A DNA stretch of 42,873 nucleotides from an uncultured Lewinella sp. (GTDB lineage Bacteria > Bacteroidota > Bacteroidia > Chitinophagales > Saprospiraceae), in the NCBI GenBank assembly GCA_937949535.1, contig CALEDI010000222.1:1-42873 (forward strand), in the 5' to 3' direction. A program made the position numbers and the translations under genes. Shown here one piece after another: positions 1-8,899 of this stretch. The stretch's first letter is position 1. The number at the start of each line of letters is the position of its first letter. The notes beneath the pieces are model-generated. The model made no database searches, was not told the origin of the DNA, and saw only the letters and a program-made list of their open reading frames with translations.

Positions 1-74
1 GGTTCTTGTTTTCGTTGATTCATTGACAATGCTCCAGTATTTTTTGTAGAACTCGAATGCTCCTCTATAGTCAC

Positions 75-1070
75 CTACTTTTTCAGCTTGTTAGATCTGA
101 CTTGGTAGTAATACCTCATGATATCGTTCTGTTTAATAGAGTCAGCAATGGCAAAAGCCTTTTCTAAGTATACGAAGGCCCTTTCTTTTTGGTTCATTCC
201 GTTCAATACCCGATGCATGGTGGCATTGAGACGAGCTGTTCTAGAAGAGATTTCCCCACTGTATTGACGTAGCCCTTCGTTGAGTACAGTAAGGGCACTT
301 TCGTACTTCTTGTCATCACAATAATAATTGGCTAAGTTGGAAGTGAGAACTTCGTCTAAATTTGGGATTTGTGGATTGTCAAACGCTATTGCTTGGGCTT
401 TTTTGATGAGCGCAAGTGCTTCTTGTTTGTTCCCGCTCTTTTTGGCCAGAAGAGCCTGGTTATTAATTATCGATACATGTACAGCAGGGTCTTCTTGTGA
501 TTTTGCTAGCGTAATTGCTCTTTCGAGGGTGATCCTTTCCATTAGGGAATCCCCTAGCCTAGAGTAAGCCGATGAAATACCAATCATGGCCCAAGTCATC
601 ATCAGAGAATCTTTGGCAAGCTCTGCTGTACGGAAGCTCTCTTGGTCGTTGCGCAGCATTTCAGAATTGTTTCCGCTGCTAAAGTTCATTATTGCAGAAA
701 CGTAGTGGGCCCTTGAAGCATTGGCAAAGTCTTCTTTTTCCTTAAAGTGGGCTGCGACCGCATTGGCGTAATAGATTAAGTTGTGGCGATTGCCAAAGTA
801 GGGCTTCCAGTTTTCCTTTACTTTGTACCATCTTGTAAGCGTTTTTTTGCCAGGTGTAGAGGTGAGTATTGGATATATACGGTCAACTAACGAGTCAATA
901 ATCATGGTGTCCTGAATCCCATATTTTGAGCTCGTTTCAGGTGCTACGGAGGCAGTACTCGAATTTTTGTTTTCTATTATACTATTCTCGCAAGAAGAAA
1001 ATCCGAAGAGGATAATTAGTGCAACAAAGGTTGTGTAAAAGCTTGATGGAGAGACGGAAGAGTTCATCAC
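75..1070 (-). CDS. TPR-repeat lipoprotein/sensor-like protein; appears to continue in the -1 frame past the left edge (see findings)
   Basis: ORF with lipobox-like FGFSSC signal and TPR-like helical repeats (ALALIKKAQAIA, ESALTVLNEGL, RAFVYLEKAFAIAD). Confidence 0.7.
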   Translation of the reverse strand: MMNSSVSPSSFYTTFVALIILFGFSSCENSIIENKNSSTASVAPETSSKYGIQDTMIIDSLVDRIYPILTSTPGKKTLTRWYKVKENWKPYFGNRHNLIYYANAVAAHFKEKEDFANASRAHYVSAIMNFSSGNNSEMLRNDQESFRTAELAKDSLMMTWAMIGISSAYSRLGDSLMERITLERAITLAKSQEDPAVHVSIINNQALLAKKSGNKQEALALIKKAQAIAFDNPQIPNLDEVLTSNLANYYCDDKKYESALTVLNEGLRQYSGEISSRTARLNATMHRVLNGMNQKERAFVYLEKAFAIADSIKQNDIMRYYYQVRSNKLKK

Positions 1071-1182
1071 TTTATTAAGATGATTCGAATATGAAGAGAT
1101 TTTAATGTTTGCAAGCTACTAATATTTGTAAACTGTACAAAAAAACACCATACTACGCCCTTCTTACTTTTGGACGACTACG

Positions 1183-3675
1183 TTAGAAACTCCAATCCCG
1201 TTTCCAAAGGTCGATGAGGTCAAAACTGACCTTGAAAGACGTATTGGCCCGCCCATTATTGTCGTCGCCCAACACGGCGTAAGTTCCGATCCGCAGCCGG
1301 CGCCGTGCGCCAACCTTGAACACGCGCTCGAGGCCAACAAAGACTTCCTGATAACGGAATTTTTCGGACGGGAGCCACAGCGCGCCCATCCCCGCAATCG
1401 TTTTGATGCGTGTTTTTTTCAGCAACGGGATGTTATTGATGATGGCCCCGTTGAAATGATGGATGTGGTGAAACTCGAAGAACAAATCGGTAGTGGTAAG
1501 CGAGGTGTCCAACGAGTTGAAGGTGCTCGTTGGGTCAGACAGCAAGATGGGGTCCGACTGCCGGAAGCGTTTGATGTCGATGAAGCGGAGGTCTTCGGTA
1601 TTGATGAATTTGCCTGCCTTGAGGCTGTAGTTCGAGTTGCCAAGTACCCCAAAGCGAAGGTTTTGCTCTACGGAAGCCTGGAGATAGTCGAAGTCGATGT
1701 CGCTAGAAAGTGGTCCGCTCCAGCCTTTACGGTGGGTGATGGTGAAGGTTGGCCACTTGCTGCCGAGGCGTATTTTCCGGTCGGGCTCGCGCATGTACTT
1801 GAGCCCGGGCGTGTAGGAGAGTTGTGTTAGGGTAATCAAGGCTTCGTAGGCTTCAAAGTCTTGCGGCTCTTCTTCGTCTTCCACCAAGCCGCTAAACAAT
1901 TGGCTGGTTTTGAAGCCCGTGATGGGCTTGAACCGCGTATAGTCTGCCCGAACGTTGAACAATAGACCGTTTAAAACTTCAATCTGGTGGCCGCCCCTGA
2001 TGGATTCTTTAAGGACGTAATTGGACGGCCTCAACTGGTTCAGGAAAGCATCGTTGGGGAAGATAGACTCGAAGCTGCGGCCACCGCTAATGGAAAAATC
2101 GGCCAAACGAAAGGCGTCATACCGGTGCCAAGCACTGAAATTGCCCGTAACGTTTTGGTTGAGGAAGCCGTAGCCCAAAGAGCCGGAGACGTTCATCATT
2201 TTACCGTTTTCGTACCTGCGGTTGTAGCTCACGTAAGGGTTGATCTCCCAGCCCCCAACTACAGAATACCCAATCAGTTCTGGTAGTGAGCCTACGTAAA
2301 GATGGCTCTTCTTTTTGTTGTTCCGAAAGCCGACGCCATCCCAGAAAACCTCCAACAGTGTTACCTTATTGTAGCGGTCTTGGATGCTGTCTTGGTAGGC
2401 GTCGCTCGTCACGACGGCTTTGATGCTGTCCCGAAGATGAATCACTTTGGCTTCTTTCTCGGTCAGTTCTACCGTCCGTCCGGCGGCCCAGTAGTTGCTG
2501 TCGCGCTTGTATGCTTCGCGGGTAGTGACGGCAACTTCGTTGCCGAAAAACTTTGGCGGGAAGGCGTAGTTGTGCTCGTAGTCTGAATACCGCAGGGTAG
2601 TATTGCCCCGGAAGGTAGCCCGCTTCCCTTGCTTAGCGACGTAGTCAAACACTTGCTTCTCTACCGTCCAGAGGCTGTCGGCATGCTGTACGTATTCCTG
2701 CTGTAAACGGAAGGCATCGAAGAATTTCAAAGGGTATTTACTGAATTCGAGGTCTAGGCGGTTGATCGTGTAGGTGTCCTCATTTATCCAGAGGTGGCCT
2801 CGGCAGGTAGAGTTGCCGCTTTTGCGGGGCGTTACCCTGATTTTGTAGACGATCTGGTCGCCTTCCAAATCGGTACTGATGAGTTTGAATTTGTACGACA
2901 AGATGCCCGTGCTGCTGAGGGGAGAGATCACTGGCGCGTCGGAGATATTCGTCAGCTGTACCATGTTGCGGTAGAAGTTGAAGTCGGTTTCGCCGAACCT
3001 AGGCACAAAGAGACCTCGGGTGTTTCCGTAGGCTTGGTAGGCGGTGCGTTCTTCTTTGTACTGTCGGGGTTGCTGGAAGTTGAGCATGACTTCCATTTCT
3101 AGGAAGTTGAGGCTACCGAGCAGTTCGGCCCGTTTTTTCGCTTCTTCGGCGAAAGGATCTGGGGCCGAGGCGGGTTTGTCTCCGGGTTCGGCTACTTCTA
3201 CTGCTGCGGTTTTTTTCTTGCGGTGGCGCTCTACTTCTTCTACGGCTTTGACGTAGACTTTTGTACGGTAAGACTCGGCTGCCCGGAGGTGCTGCGCCTT
3301 GCGCTCTACCACCTTCCGGATGATGCCGTAGGCGGGGTCTTTCTTCCCCGCTGACACGGTTATTTCCTTCAGCATCACGTCTGAAGTACTGAGGCTTACG
3401 TCTAGCGTGATTGGTTCAAGGCCAAGAATTACGTTTTCCTTGCTACTGTTGTAGCCGAGACTAGAGAAGATTAGCCGGTAATTGCCTTCGGTATTGAGGT
3501 TTAGGGTGTAGTTGCCCTCGTCGTCGGTAGTCGTACCGGTTCCTAGCTCTTGAACAAGGATATTGGCGTAAGGTACTGGCTCACCAAATTCATTGGTCAC
3601 CTTACCCACAACGGACTGGGCCGAGAGGGGGCTGATGAACAGGAGTAGAAGCAAGGAAAGGGTAAGTCTCATCAA
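1183..3675 (-). CDS. CarboxypepD_reg-like / DUF5686 family outer-membrane protein
   Basis: Signal peptide, then VVGKVTNEFGEPVPYANILVQELGTGTTTDDEGNYTL (carboxypeptidase regulatory-like domain) and a long beta-rich C-terminus. Confidence 0.85.
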   Translation of the reverse strand: MMRLTLSLLLLLFISPLSAQSVVGKVTNEFGEPVPYANILVQELGTGTTTDDEGNYTLNLNTEGNYRLIFSSLGYNSSKENVILGLEPITLDVSLSTSDVMLKEITVSAGKKDPAYGIIRKVVERKAQHLRAAESYRTKVYVKAVEEVERHRKKKTAAVEVAEPGDKPASAPDPFAEEAKKRAELLGSLNFLEMEVMLNFQQPRQYKEERTAYQAYGNTRGLFVPRFGETDFNFYRNMVQLTNISDAPVISPLSSTGILSYKFKLISTDLEGDQIVYKIRVTPRKSGNSTCRGHLWINEDTYTINRLDLEFSKYPLKFFDAFRLQQEYVQHADSLWTVEKQVFDYVAKQGKRATFRGNTTLRYSDYEHNYAFPPKFFGNEVAVTTREAYKRDSNYWAAGRTVELTEKEAKVIHLRDSIKAVVTSDAYQDSIQDRYNKVTLLEVFWDGVGFRNNKKKSHLYVGSLPELIGYSVVGGWEINPYVSYNRRYENGKMMNVSGSLGYGFLNQNVTGNFSAWHRYDAFRLADFSISGGRSFESIFPNDAFLNQLRPSNYVLKESIRGGHQIEVLNGLLFNVRADYTRFKPITGFKTSQLFSGLVEDEEEPQDFEAYEALITLTQLSYTPGLKYMREPDRKIRLGSKWPTFTITHRKGWSGPLSSDIDFDYLQASVEQNLRFGVLGNSNYSLKAGKFINTEDLRFIDIKRFRQSDPILLSDPTSTFNSLDTSLTTTDLFFEFHHIHHFNGAIINNIPLLKKTRIKTIAGMGALWLPSEKFRYQEVFVGLERVFKVGARRRLRIGTYAVLGDDNNGRANTSFKVSFDLIDLWKRDWSF

Positions 3676-3774
3676 TTGTGTGCGCGCCCCGAAGGCTGTT
3701 GTTTAATGTCGGGGTAATGACGCGCAGAAACACAAAAGGGATGCTTTGAGGAAGCCCTTTAACATGAATTTATT

Positions 3775-5088
3775 TTAATCCACCTGGTAGTGGTCATCTA
3801 GCTTGCGCTCTTTGGGCTCACCGAGTTTGCCAACGGATTTACCGACTAGCATAGCTACCGTAGCGTCTCCGGTAACGTTGGCTACCGTCCGGCACATATC
3901 TAGTGGCCGGTCTACGGCAAAGATGAGCGCCAAGCCCGCTTCGGGGATGCCCGCCTGCCCAAGGACGATCACGAGCATCACCATGCCCGCACCGGGCACT
4001 GCGGCCGAACCGATGCTAGCCGCCAGCGCGGTAGTAATGATGCCTAGTTGGGTCATCAGGTCAAGGTCCATGCCGTAAGCTTGGGCGATGAAAACAGCGG
4101 CTACGGCTTGGTATAAGCTCGTACCGTCCATGTTGATGGTAGCACCGATAGGGAGTACGAAAGAGGTAACCTCTTCGTCTACGCCCAAGTGTTCTTCTAC
4201 CCGCTCCATCGTTACCGGCAGGGTAGCCGCGCTAGAGCTAGTAGAAAAGGCCAACAACTGAGCTGGGCTAATACCATTGAAGAAAAAGCCTATACTGCGG
4301 CCCGTAAAAACCTTCACGAGCAATGGGTATACGATGCCGATCATGATGCCCAAACCACCCAGCACACAAAGGGAATAATACAGCAAGGCCATGAACAGAT
4401 CTGCACTCGGCGCATCTACTACCAAGGCCGCGAGCAGGGCGAAAACGCCGTAGGGCGCAGCCAGCATGATGAGGTCGATGAGTTTGAGGACTACGTCGTT
4501 TACCCCATCGAAGAAGTCTTTTACCGGCTTGGCTTTCTTCGGGTCGATCAGGATGAGACCAATACCAAAACAAATCACGAAGAAGATTACCTGCAACATA
4601 TTACCGTTGCTGGTAGCTGCCCCAACGATGTTGTCGGGTACAAGATCAACGAGGGCTTGCAGCGGGCCAGCCTCCCGTTGGGCGGCTGCCGCATCAATGC
4701 GCGCTCCGGCATCGGAGGCGAAGTCGTTCAACAGGCTGTCTCGGGTAGTCTCATCTAGGCCACGCCCCGGACCAACAAGGTTAACGATGCCCAGCCCAAT
4801 CACGATGGCCATGATGGTCGTACCGATGTAGATCGCAATGGTACGCCCGCCCATAGCGGAGAGCTTCGAGATGTCTTTCAGGTCCGTTATCCCTTTGATG
4901 AGGCTGGCTACGATCAACGGGATAGCGATCAGTTTTAAGCAGTTAATGAAGATGGTGCCGAAGGGTTTTATCCAGTCTGCAACAAACTCTCCCCAGTTCA
5001 ATTGCACGGCCAGCAAGCCAAAGGCAACGCCAGCAACCATGCCGATAAGAATCTTCCAGTGTAGTCCCAAGTTTTTCATCAATCTCAA
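3775..5088 (-). CDS. Dicarboxylate/amino acid:cation symporter (DAACS family)
   Basis: Motifs FSTSSSAATLPVTM, PIGATINMDGTSLY, DRPLDMCRTVANVTGDATVA. Confidence 0.95.
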   Translation of the reverse strand: MRLMKNLGLHWKILIGMVAGVAFGLLAVQLNWGEFVADWIKPFGTIFINCLKLIAIPLIVASLIKGITDLKDISKLSAMGGRTIAIYIGTTIMAIVIGLGIVNLVGPGRGLDETTRDSLLNDFASDAGARIDAAAAQREAGPLQALVDLVPDNIVGAATSNGNMLQVIFFVICFGIGLILIDPKKAKPVKDFFDGVNDVVLKLIDLIMLAAPYGVFALLAALVVDAPSADLFMALLYYSLCVLGGLGIMIGIVYPLLVKVFTGRSIGFFFNGISPAQLLAFSTSSSAATLPVTMERVEEHLGVDEEVTSFVLPIGATINMDGTSLYQAVAAVFIAQAYGMDLDLMTQLGIITTALAASIGSAAVPGAGMVMLVIVLGQAGIPEAGLALIFAVDRPLDMCRTVANVTGDATVAMLVGKSVGKLGEPKERKLDDHYQVD

Positions 5089-5274
5089 TTTGGGTCTGAA
5101 AGTAGGGCTAAGCGGGGCGAACTACCAAATTTGTGCGGTTAGTGTGTGAACGGATTGTAAGTTCTAGGCTAGATTAACCAAACTTATAGCCTTAGCAATC
5201 AGGGTTCAGCGTTCAGCAATCAGAAGCAATAGCGGTAGCCTGACTCCTGCTTGCTGAACCCTAAAAACTAAATC

Positions 5275-6243
5275 CTAATCCACCAAATAGTACTCTACCA
5301 CCCGAGGGGTAAACCTAATTCCTCTTGCTACCCCAGGTTTGCGTTCCAGGGTGATGGGGACGTTGTTTCCGCTTGCGCCAGCGGTGAGGCCCGTGAGGTC
5401 GGCAACGAGCTTGAAGTCGTCAGCTTTGAAGCTGCCGTAGGAGCTTTTGGGTACGCTCATCAGCAGGTTTACGGTCTTGGGGGTATATTCGTACTTGCTG
5501 CCAGCGGGGGCGTTTTCAAGGCGCACCGGAACGGTTATTTCCTGTTGGATGAAGGCTTCTACCTCAAGCACATAGCTTACTTCGGAACGCGACAGCGTGA
5601 TGCCCTCCGGCGGCGCTTCTAGCTGCACTACTTTGGGCTCCGTTTTATTCAGGCCGTTGAGTGCCAGTGCTTCTGTTGGCCAGTTGTTGATTTCTTCCAG
5701 GGCATCGATAGCTCCACTGATCGTGATGCTGTCTGGCCGGATTATTGGCGGGCTCACGGCCAAGTGCCCTTCGTCAAAACTGGCTATTACTTTACTAACT
5801 ATGGGAACGCGCTTACCTTCCTTCGGGGTGGTCAGGATGGGGACAGACTCAAAGCCAGGGAGCGCAATCGAAACTTCACTGCTGGAGAGCTTACGGCTCA
5901 GCTCTCGCTCTAGCGATGTACCGGTTAGGCGGGTGTTTTCTTTGTTTTGTAGGTCTACTTCTAGTTTTAGGTTGCGCTCTCGGAACGATTCCCAAAGCAG
6001 GTTCCAGCCGCTGCCCGTAATGGTAGCGTCTAGCAACTCCGGCATACGCCCAACAACAACCCGCTCAGAATCCAGCAGATAACTGACGGGCACTTCACGG
6101 TTGACGGTGTAATCGCGCGATAAATTAAGGATGAGCCAGAAAACGAAGGCTGCGCCAAGACAGATAGCGAAGACATTCCTGTCGGTTTCCGCCATCTCCT
6201 TGAGGGGGTTGTTACGCAGCAGTGTCCGCAGGGTAGATCGCAT
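5275..6243 (-). CDS. YbbR-like domain protein; start may be internal (MAETDRN)
   Basis: N-terminal TM segment followed by YbbR-type beta repeats; located next to yajC. Confidence 0.75.
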   Translation of the reverse strand: MRSTLRTLLRNNPLKEMAETDRNVFAICLGAAFVFWLILNLSRDYTVNREVPVSYLLDSERVVVGRMPELLDATITGSGWNLLWESFRERNLKLEVDLQNKENTRLTGTSLERELSRKLSSSEVSIALPGFESVPILTTPKEGKRVPIVSKVIASFDEGHLAVSPPIIRPDSITISGAIDALEEINNWPTEALALNGLNKTEPKVVQLEAPPEGITLSRSEVSYVLEVEAFIQQEITVPVRLENAPAGSKYEYTPKTVNLLMSVPKSSYGSFKADDFKLVADLTGLTAGASGNNVPITLERKPGVARGIRFTPRVVEYYLVD

Positions 6244-6535
6244 CGGTGAGTTCCTTGGAAATGGCGTTTTTGGTACACCGAATGTAAGTCTTATTACCCA
6301 CGTTCAGTGTAACGATTGAGTTCTCAATTTTATCAATACGGCCCAAAATTCCGCTGGCGGTTACTACTTCGTTGCCTTTCTGGAGGCCGTCAAGGAAGCT
6401 CTGTTGTGCTTTGGCCTTGCGCCGTTGGGGCAGCACCATGAAGATCACGATAACGCCGAGCATGAGAAACATGGGCAGGAGCCCGCCCAGAGGGCTACCG
6501 GAGGCTTGGAGGAAAATAGAAGTCATATTATTCAT
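6212..6535 (-). CDS. yajC: Preprotein translocase subunit YajC
   Basis: Single TM, then PQRRKAKAQQSFLDGLQKGNEVVTASGILGRIDKIE. Confidence 0.93.
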   Translation of the reverse strand: MNNMTSIFLQASGSPLGGLLPMFLMLGVIVIFMVLPQRRKAKAQQSFLDGLQKGNEVVTASGILGRIDKIENSIVTLNVGNKTYIRCTKNAISKELTDAIYPADTAA

Positions 6536-7022
6536 TGATTACGGTGCCGTCAACATAGATGGTAGTTGTGGCAGGGTAAGTATTGGCGATGATGGTGACG
6601 GGCTTGCGCTGCCGGCCATATTTGTTTTTGGTGTCGAACGCTACACTGATTACCCCCGTCGCTCCCGAAGCAATTGGGGCCTCGGGATAACTCGGTACGG
6701 TACAGCCACAGGTGGAGCGCGCCTTGGTAATCAGGAGCGGAACGGAACCCGTGTTCGTGAAGGGGAAATCATGCGTTATTACCGTACCTTCTTTCGTTTC
6801 GCCGAATTCGAACACCGTAGCTTCAAAGTCCAGACGAGCTACGCTGCTGGTGTCAATTTCCTCGGTATCCGCACTAACGGGGTTCCGAATCATGGAGGCT
6901 ACAGGCCCAAGATCATCTTCATTAACGTCGTTTTCGGGCGCAGACGCAGGTGCAGTGTCGCAACCAAGAAGCAGCGCGAGAAGCACAATGGGGACGAGCC
7001 GAACGAAAAAGGATAACTGCAT
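6528..7022 (-). CDS. DUF1573 domain-containing lipoprotein (start placed at MQLSFFVRL; the upstream ORF extension is the heptamer array)
   Basis: Lipobox LLLGCD; FEFGETKEGTVITHDFPFTNTGSVPLLITKARSTCGCTVPSYP. Confidence 0.9.
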   Translation of the reverse strand: MQLSFFVRLVPIVLLALLLGCDTAPASAPENDVNEDDLGPVASMIRNPVSADTEEIDTSSVARLDFEATVFEFGETKEGTVITHDFPFTNTGSVPLLITKARSTCGCTVPSYPEAPIASGATGVISVAFDTKNKYGRQRKPVTIIANTYPATTTIYVDGTVINE

Positions 7023-7043
7023 ATATTCGAAGCTGAGTTTAGT

Positions 7044-7298
7044 CAGGTTGCAAGTTACAGGTTGCAGGTTGCAAGTTACAGGTTGCAAGTTACAGGTTGC
7101 AAGTTAGCCGTACAACCTGCAACTTGCATGTTAGCCGTGCAACCTGCAACCTGCAACCTGCAACTTGCAACTTGCAACTTGCAACCTGCATGTTAGCCGT
7201 GCAACCTGCAACTTGCAACTTGCAACCTGCATGTTAGCCGTGCAACCTGCAACCTGCAACTTGCAACTTGCAACCTGCAACCTGCAACCTGCAACCTG
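7044..7298. repeat. Inverted array of 7-bp repeats, CARGTTR units then CAACYTG units, with spacer CATGTTAGCCGTG repeated 3 times
   Basis: Read directly: caggttg caagtta ... gccgta caacctg caacttg catgtta gccgtg ...; ends at the CTA (reverse of TAG) stop of the PDH E2 gene. Confidence 0.95.
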
Positions 7299-8603
7299 CT
7301 ACACCATAAGACGGATCGGGTCTTCGAGGCAAGCCTTAACATCGTTGAGGAACTGCGCGGCCGAAGCGCCGTCTACTGTACGGTGGTCACAGCTGAGGGT
7401 GACCTTCATGATCTTACCGGGTACTACCTGTCCGTTCTCCACGATGGCTTTATCGTTGATGCCGCCAACGGCGAGGATACAAGAGTTGGGCGTATTGAGG
7501 ATGGCGGTAAATTCTTCGATGCCGAACATCCCTAGGTTAGAGATGGAGAAGGTGCTTCCGGTCATCTCATCTTGGCCGAGTTTGCGCTCTTTGGCGCGCC
7601 CAACGAGGTCTTTTACCTCCATGTTGATCTGGCTGAGGCTCTTCATGTTGGCGTAGCGCACTACGGGCATGAACAGGCCATCTGGAACCGCTACGGCTAC
7701 GGAGATGTGTACGTCGTGGTTGGTACGGATGGTTTCGCCCTGCCAGCTAGAATTGATGACGGGGTGCTTGGGTAGGTTCACGGCACAAGCCTTCACGACG
7801 AGGTCGTTGAAGCTGATTTTTACCGGAGCTACCTCGTTGAGGCGCTTGCGGAACTCCCATACCTTACCCATATTGATCTCTACGGTCACGTAGAAGTGTG
7901 GGGCGGTAAACTTACTGTTGCTCACCAACCGAGAAACAGCTTTGCGCATCTGGCTTACGGGTGCATCCTCGAAGTTGTTGCCGCCAGCGTTGAAGGCGAA
8001 AGCCGGAACGTTTGGTGCGGGCGCAGCAGCTGGTGCGGGTGCTGCGGCTTGCGGAGCGGGAGCAGGCGCGGCCGCAGGTGCAGACTTTGCTTTCTCGATG
8101 TCCGCTTTAATGATCCGGCCACCTTCGCCGCTACCGGAAATGATGCTGAGGTCGATGCCGGCTTCTTTAGCCATCGCTTTAGCGAGGGGGCTGGCTTTGA
8201 CGCGGCTGTCTGATGCGGGGGCCGCTGCGGGAGCAGGGGCTGAAGCTGCGGCGGGCGCTGGTGCGGGTGCTGCGACTTGTGGAGCAGGGGCTTCTGCCTC
8301 GGGAGCTTCTGCTTTTGCTGGTGCGGCGGCTCCGCCGTCGGCTGCTATGGCGGCTTTCCAGTCTTCTCCTTCTTCTCCGATTACGGCGATTAAACCGTCT
8401 ACGGGAACGGGGCCTCCTTTGGCAGCAATGTGTAAGAGCACACCATCAAAGTAAGATTCAAGCTCCATCGTGGCTTTGTCAGTTTCTACCTCAGCGAGGG
8501 TCTGCCCGACTTCAACTGTGTCGCCTTCGGCTACTAACCATTCGACAATGTTGCCTTCTTCCATCGTGTCGCTCATCAGGGGCATCCGGATAATATCAGC
8601 CAT
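7299..8603 (-). CDS. pdhC: Pyruvate dehydrogenase complex E2, dihydrolipoamide acetyltransferase
   Basis: Lipoyl domain with ETDKATME, Ala/Pro linkers, PSBD VKASPLAKAMAKEAGIDL, catalytic LSCDHRTVDGA. Confidence 0.95.
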   Translation of the reverse strand: MADIIRMPLMSDTMEEGNIVEWLVAEGDTVEVGQTLAEVETDKATMELESYFDGVLLHIAAKGGPVPVDGLIAVIGEEGEDWKAAIAADGGAAAPAKAEAPEAEAPAPQVAAPAPAPAAASAPAPAAAPASDSRVKASPLAKAMAKEAGIDLSIISGSGEGGRIIKADIEKAKSAPAAAPAPAPQAAAPAPAAAPAPNVPAFAFNAGGNNFEDAPVSQMRKAVSRLVSNSKFTAPHFYVTVEINMGKVWEFRKRLNEVAPVKISFNDLVVKACAVNLPKHPVINSSWQGETIRTNHDVHISVAVAVPDGLFMPVVRYANMKSLSQINMEVKDLVGRAKERKLGQDEMTGSTFSISNLGMFGIEEFTAILNTPNSCILAVGGINDKAIVENGQVVPGKIMKVTLSCDHRTVDGASAAQFLNDVKACLEDPIRLMV

Positions 8604-8899
8604 GTTGGTATCTCTTTTGGGGTGCTTTTATAGTTATTCTTAAGAAGCCGCAAATTTGCCACTTATTTACGGGTATTGCAAACCCTGAAGGCATGGGTTT
8701 GTTGACTTTTGGTAGAATCTAAGCAAATCTCTGCTCATTTACCTTTCTTTGCATCCTGCGTCAGCGCCTTCACTAGCAAATCTAGTTTTGTAGTAGTGTA
8801 GTTGTCACCGTATAAGAGGAAACGAGAAATACATAAGATGAAACAGATGTGTTAGGCCCCCAACGCCCGTACTACAATACCACACATTACTAAACGACT

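Noticed and set aside
1456-3256. + strand ORFs opposite the DUF5686 gene
   Set aside because: Antisense shadow ORFs; the minus-strand 830-aa ORF has clear domain structure
3735-3760. aaaggg...cccttt as terminator of the symporter gene
   Set aside because: Only 6-bp stem with a 14-nt loop; too weak to list as a feature
7044-7298. Possible CRISPR array
   Set aside because: Units are 7 bp with no 25-40 bp repeats or unique spacers, and no cas genes nearby
7165-7656. ORF with (LATCNLQ)n repeats, and similar ORFs at 18817-19215 and 18896-19090
   Set aside because: Translation of the 7-bp array (21 nt = 7 codons) that happens to lack stops; runs antisense into real genes
7896-8593. Several + strand ORFs opposite the PDH E2 gene (Ala/Gly/Leu/Arg-rich)
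   Set aside because: Shadow ORFs of the GC-rich Ala/Pro linker codons in pdhC
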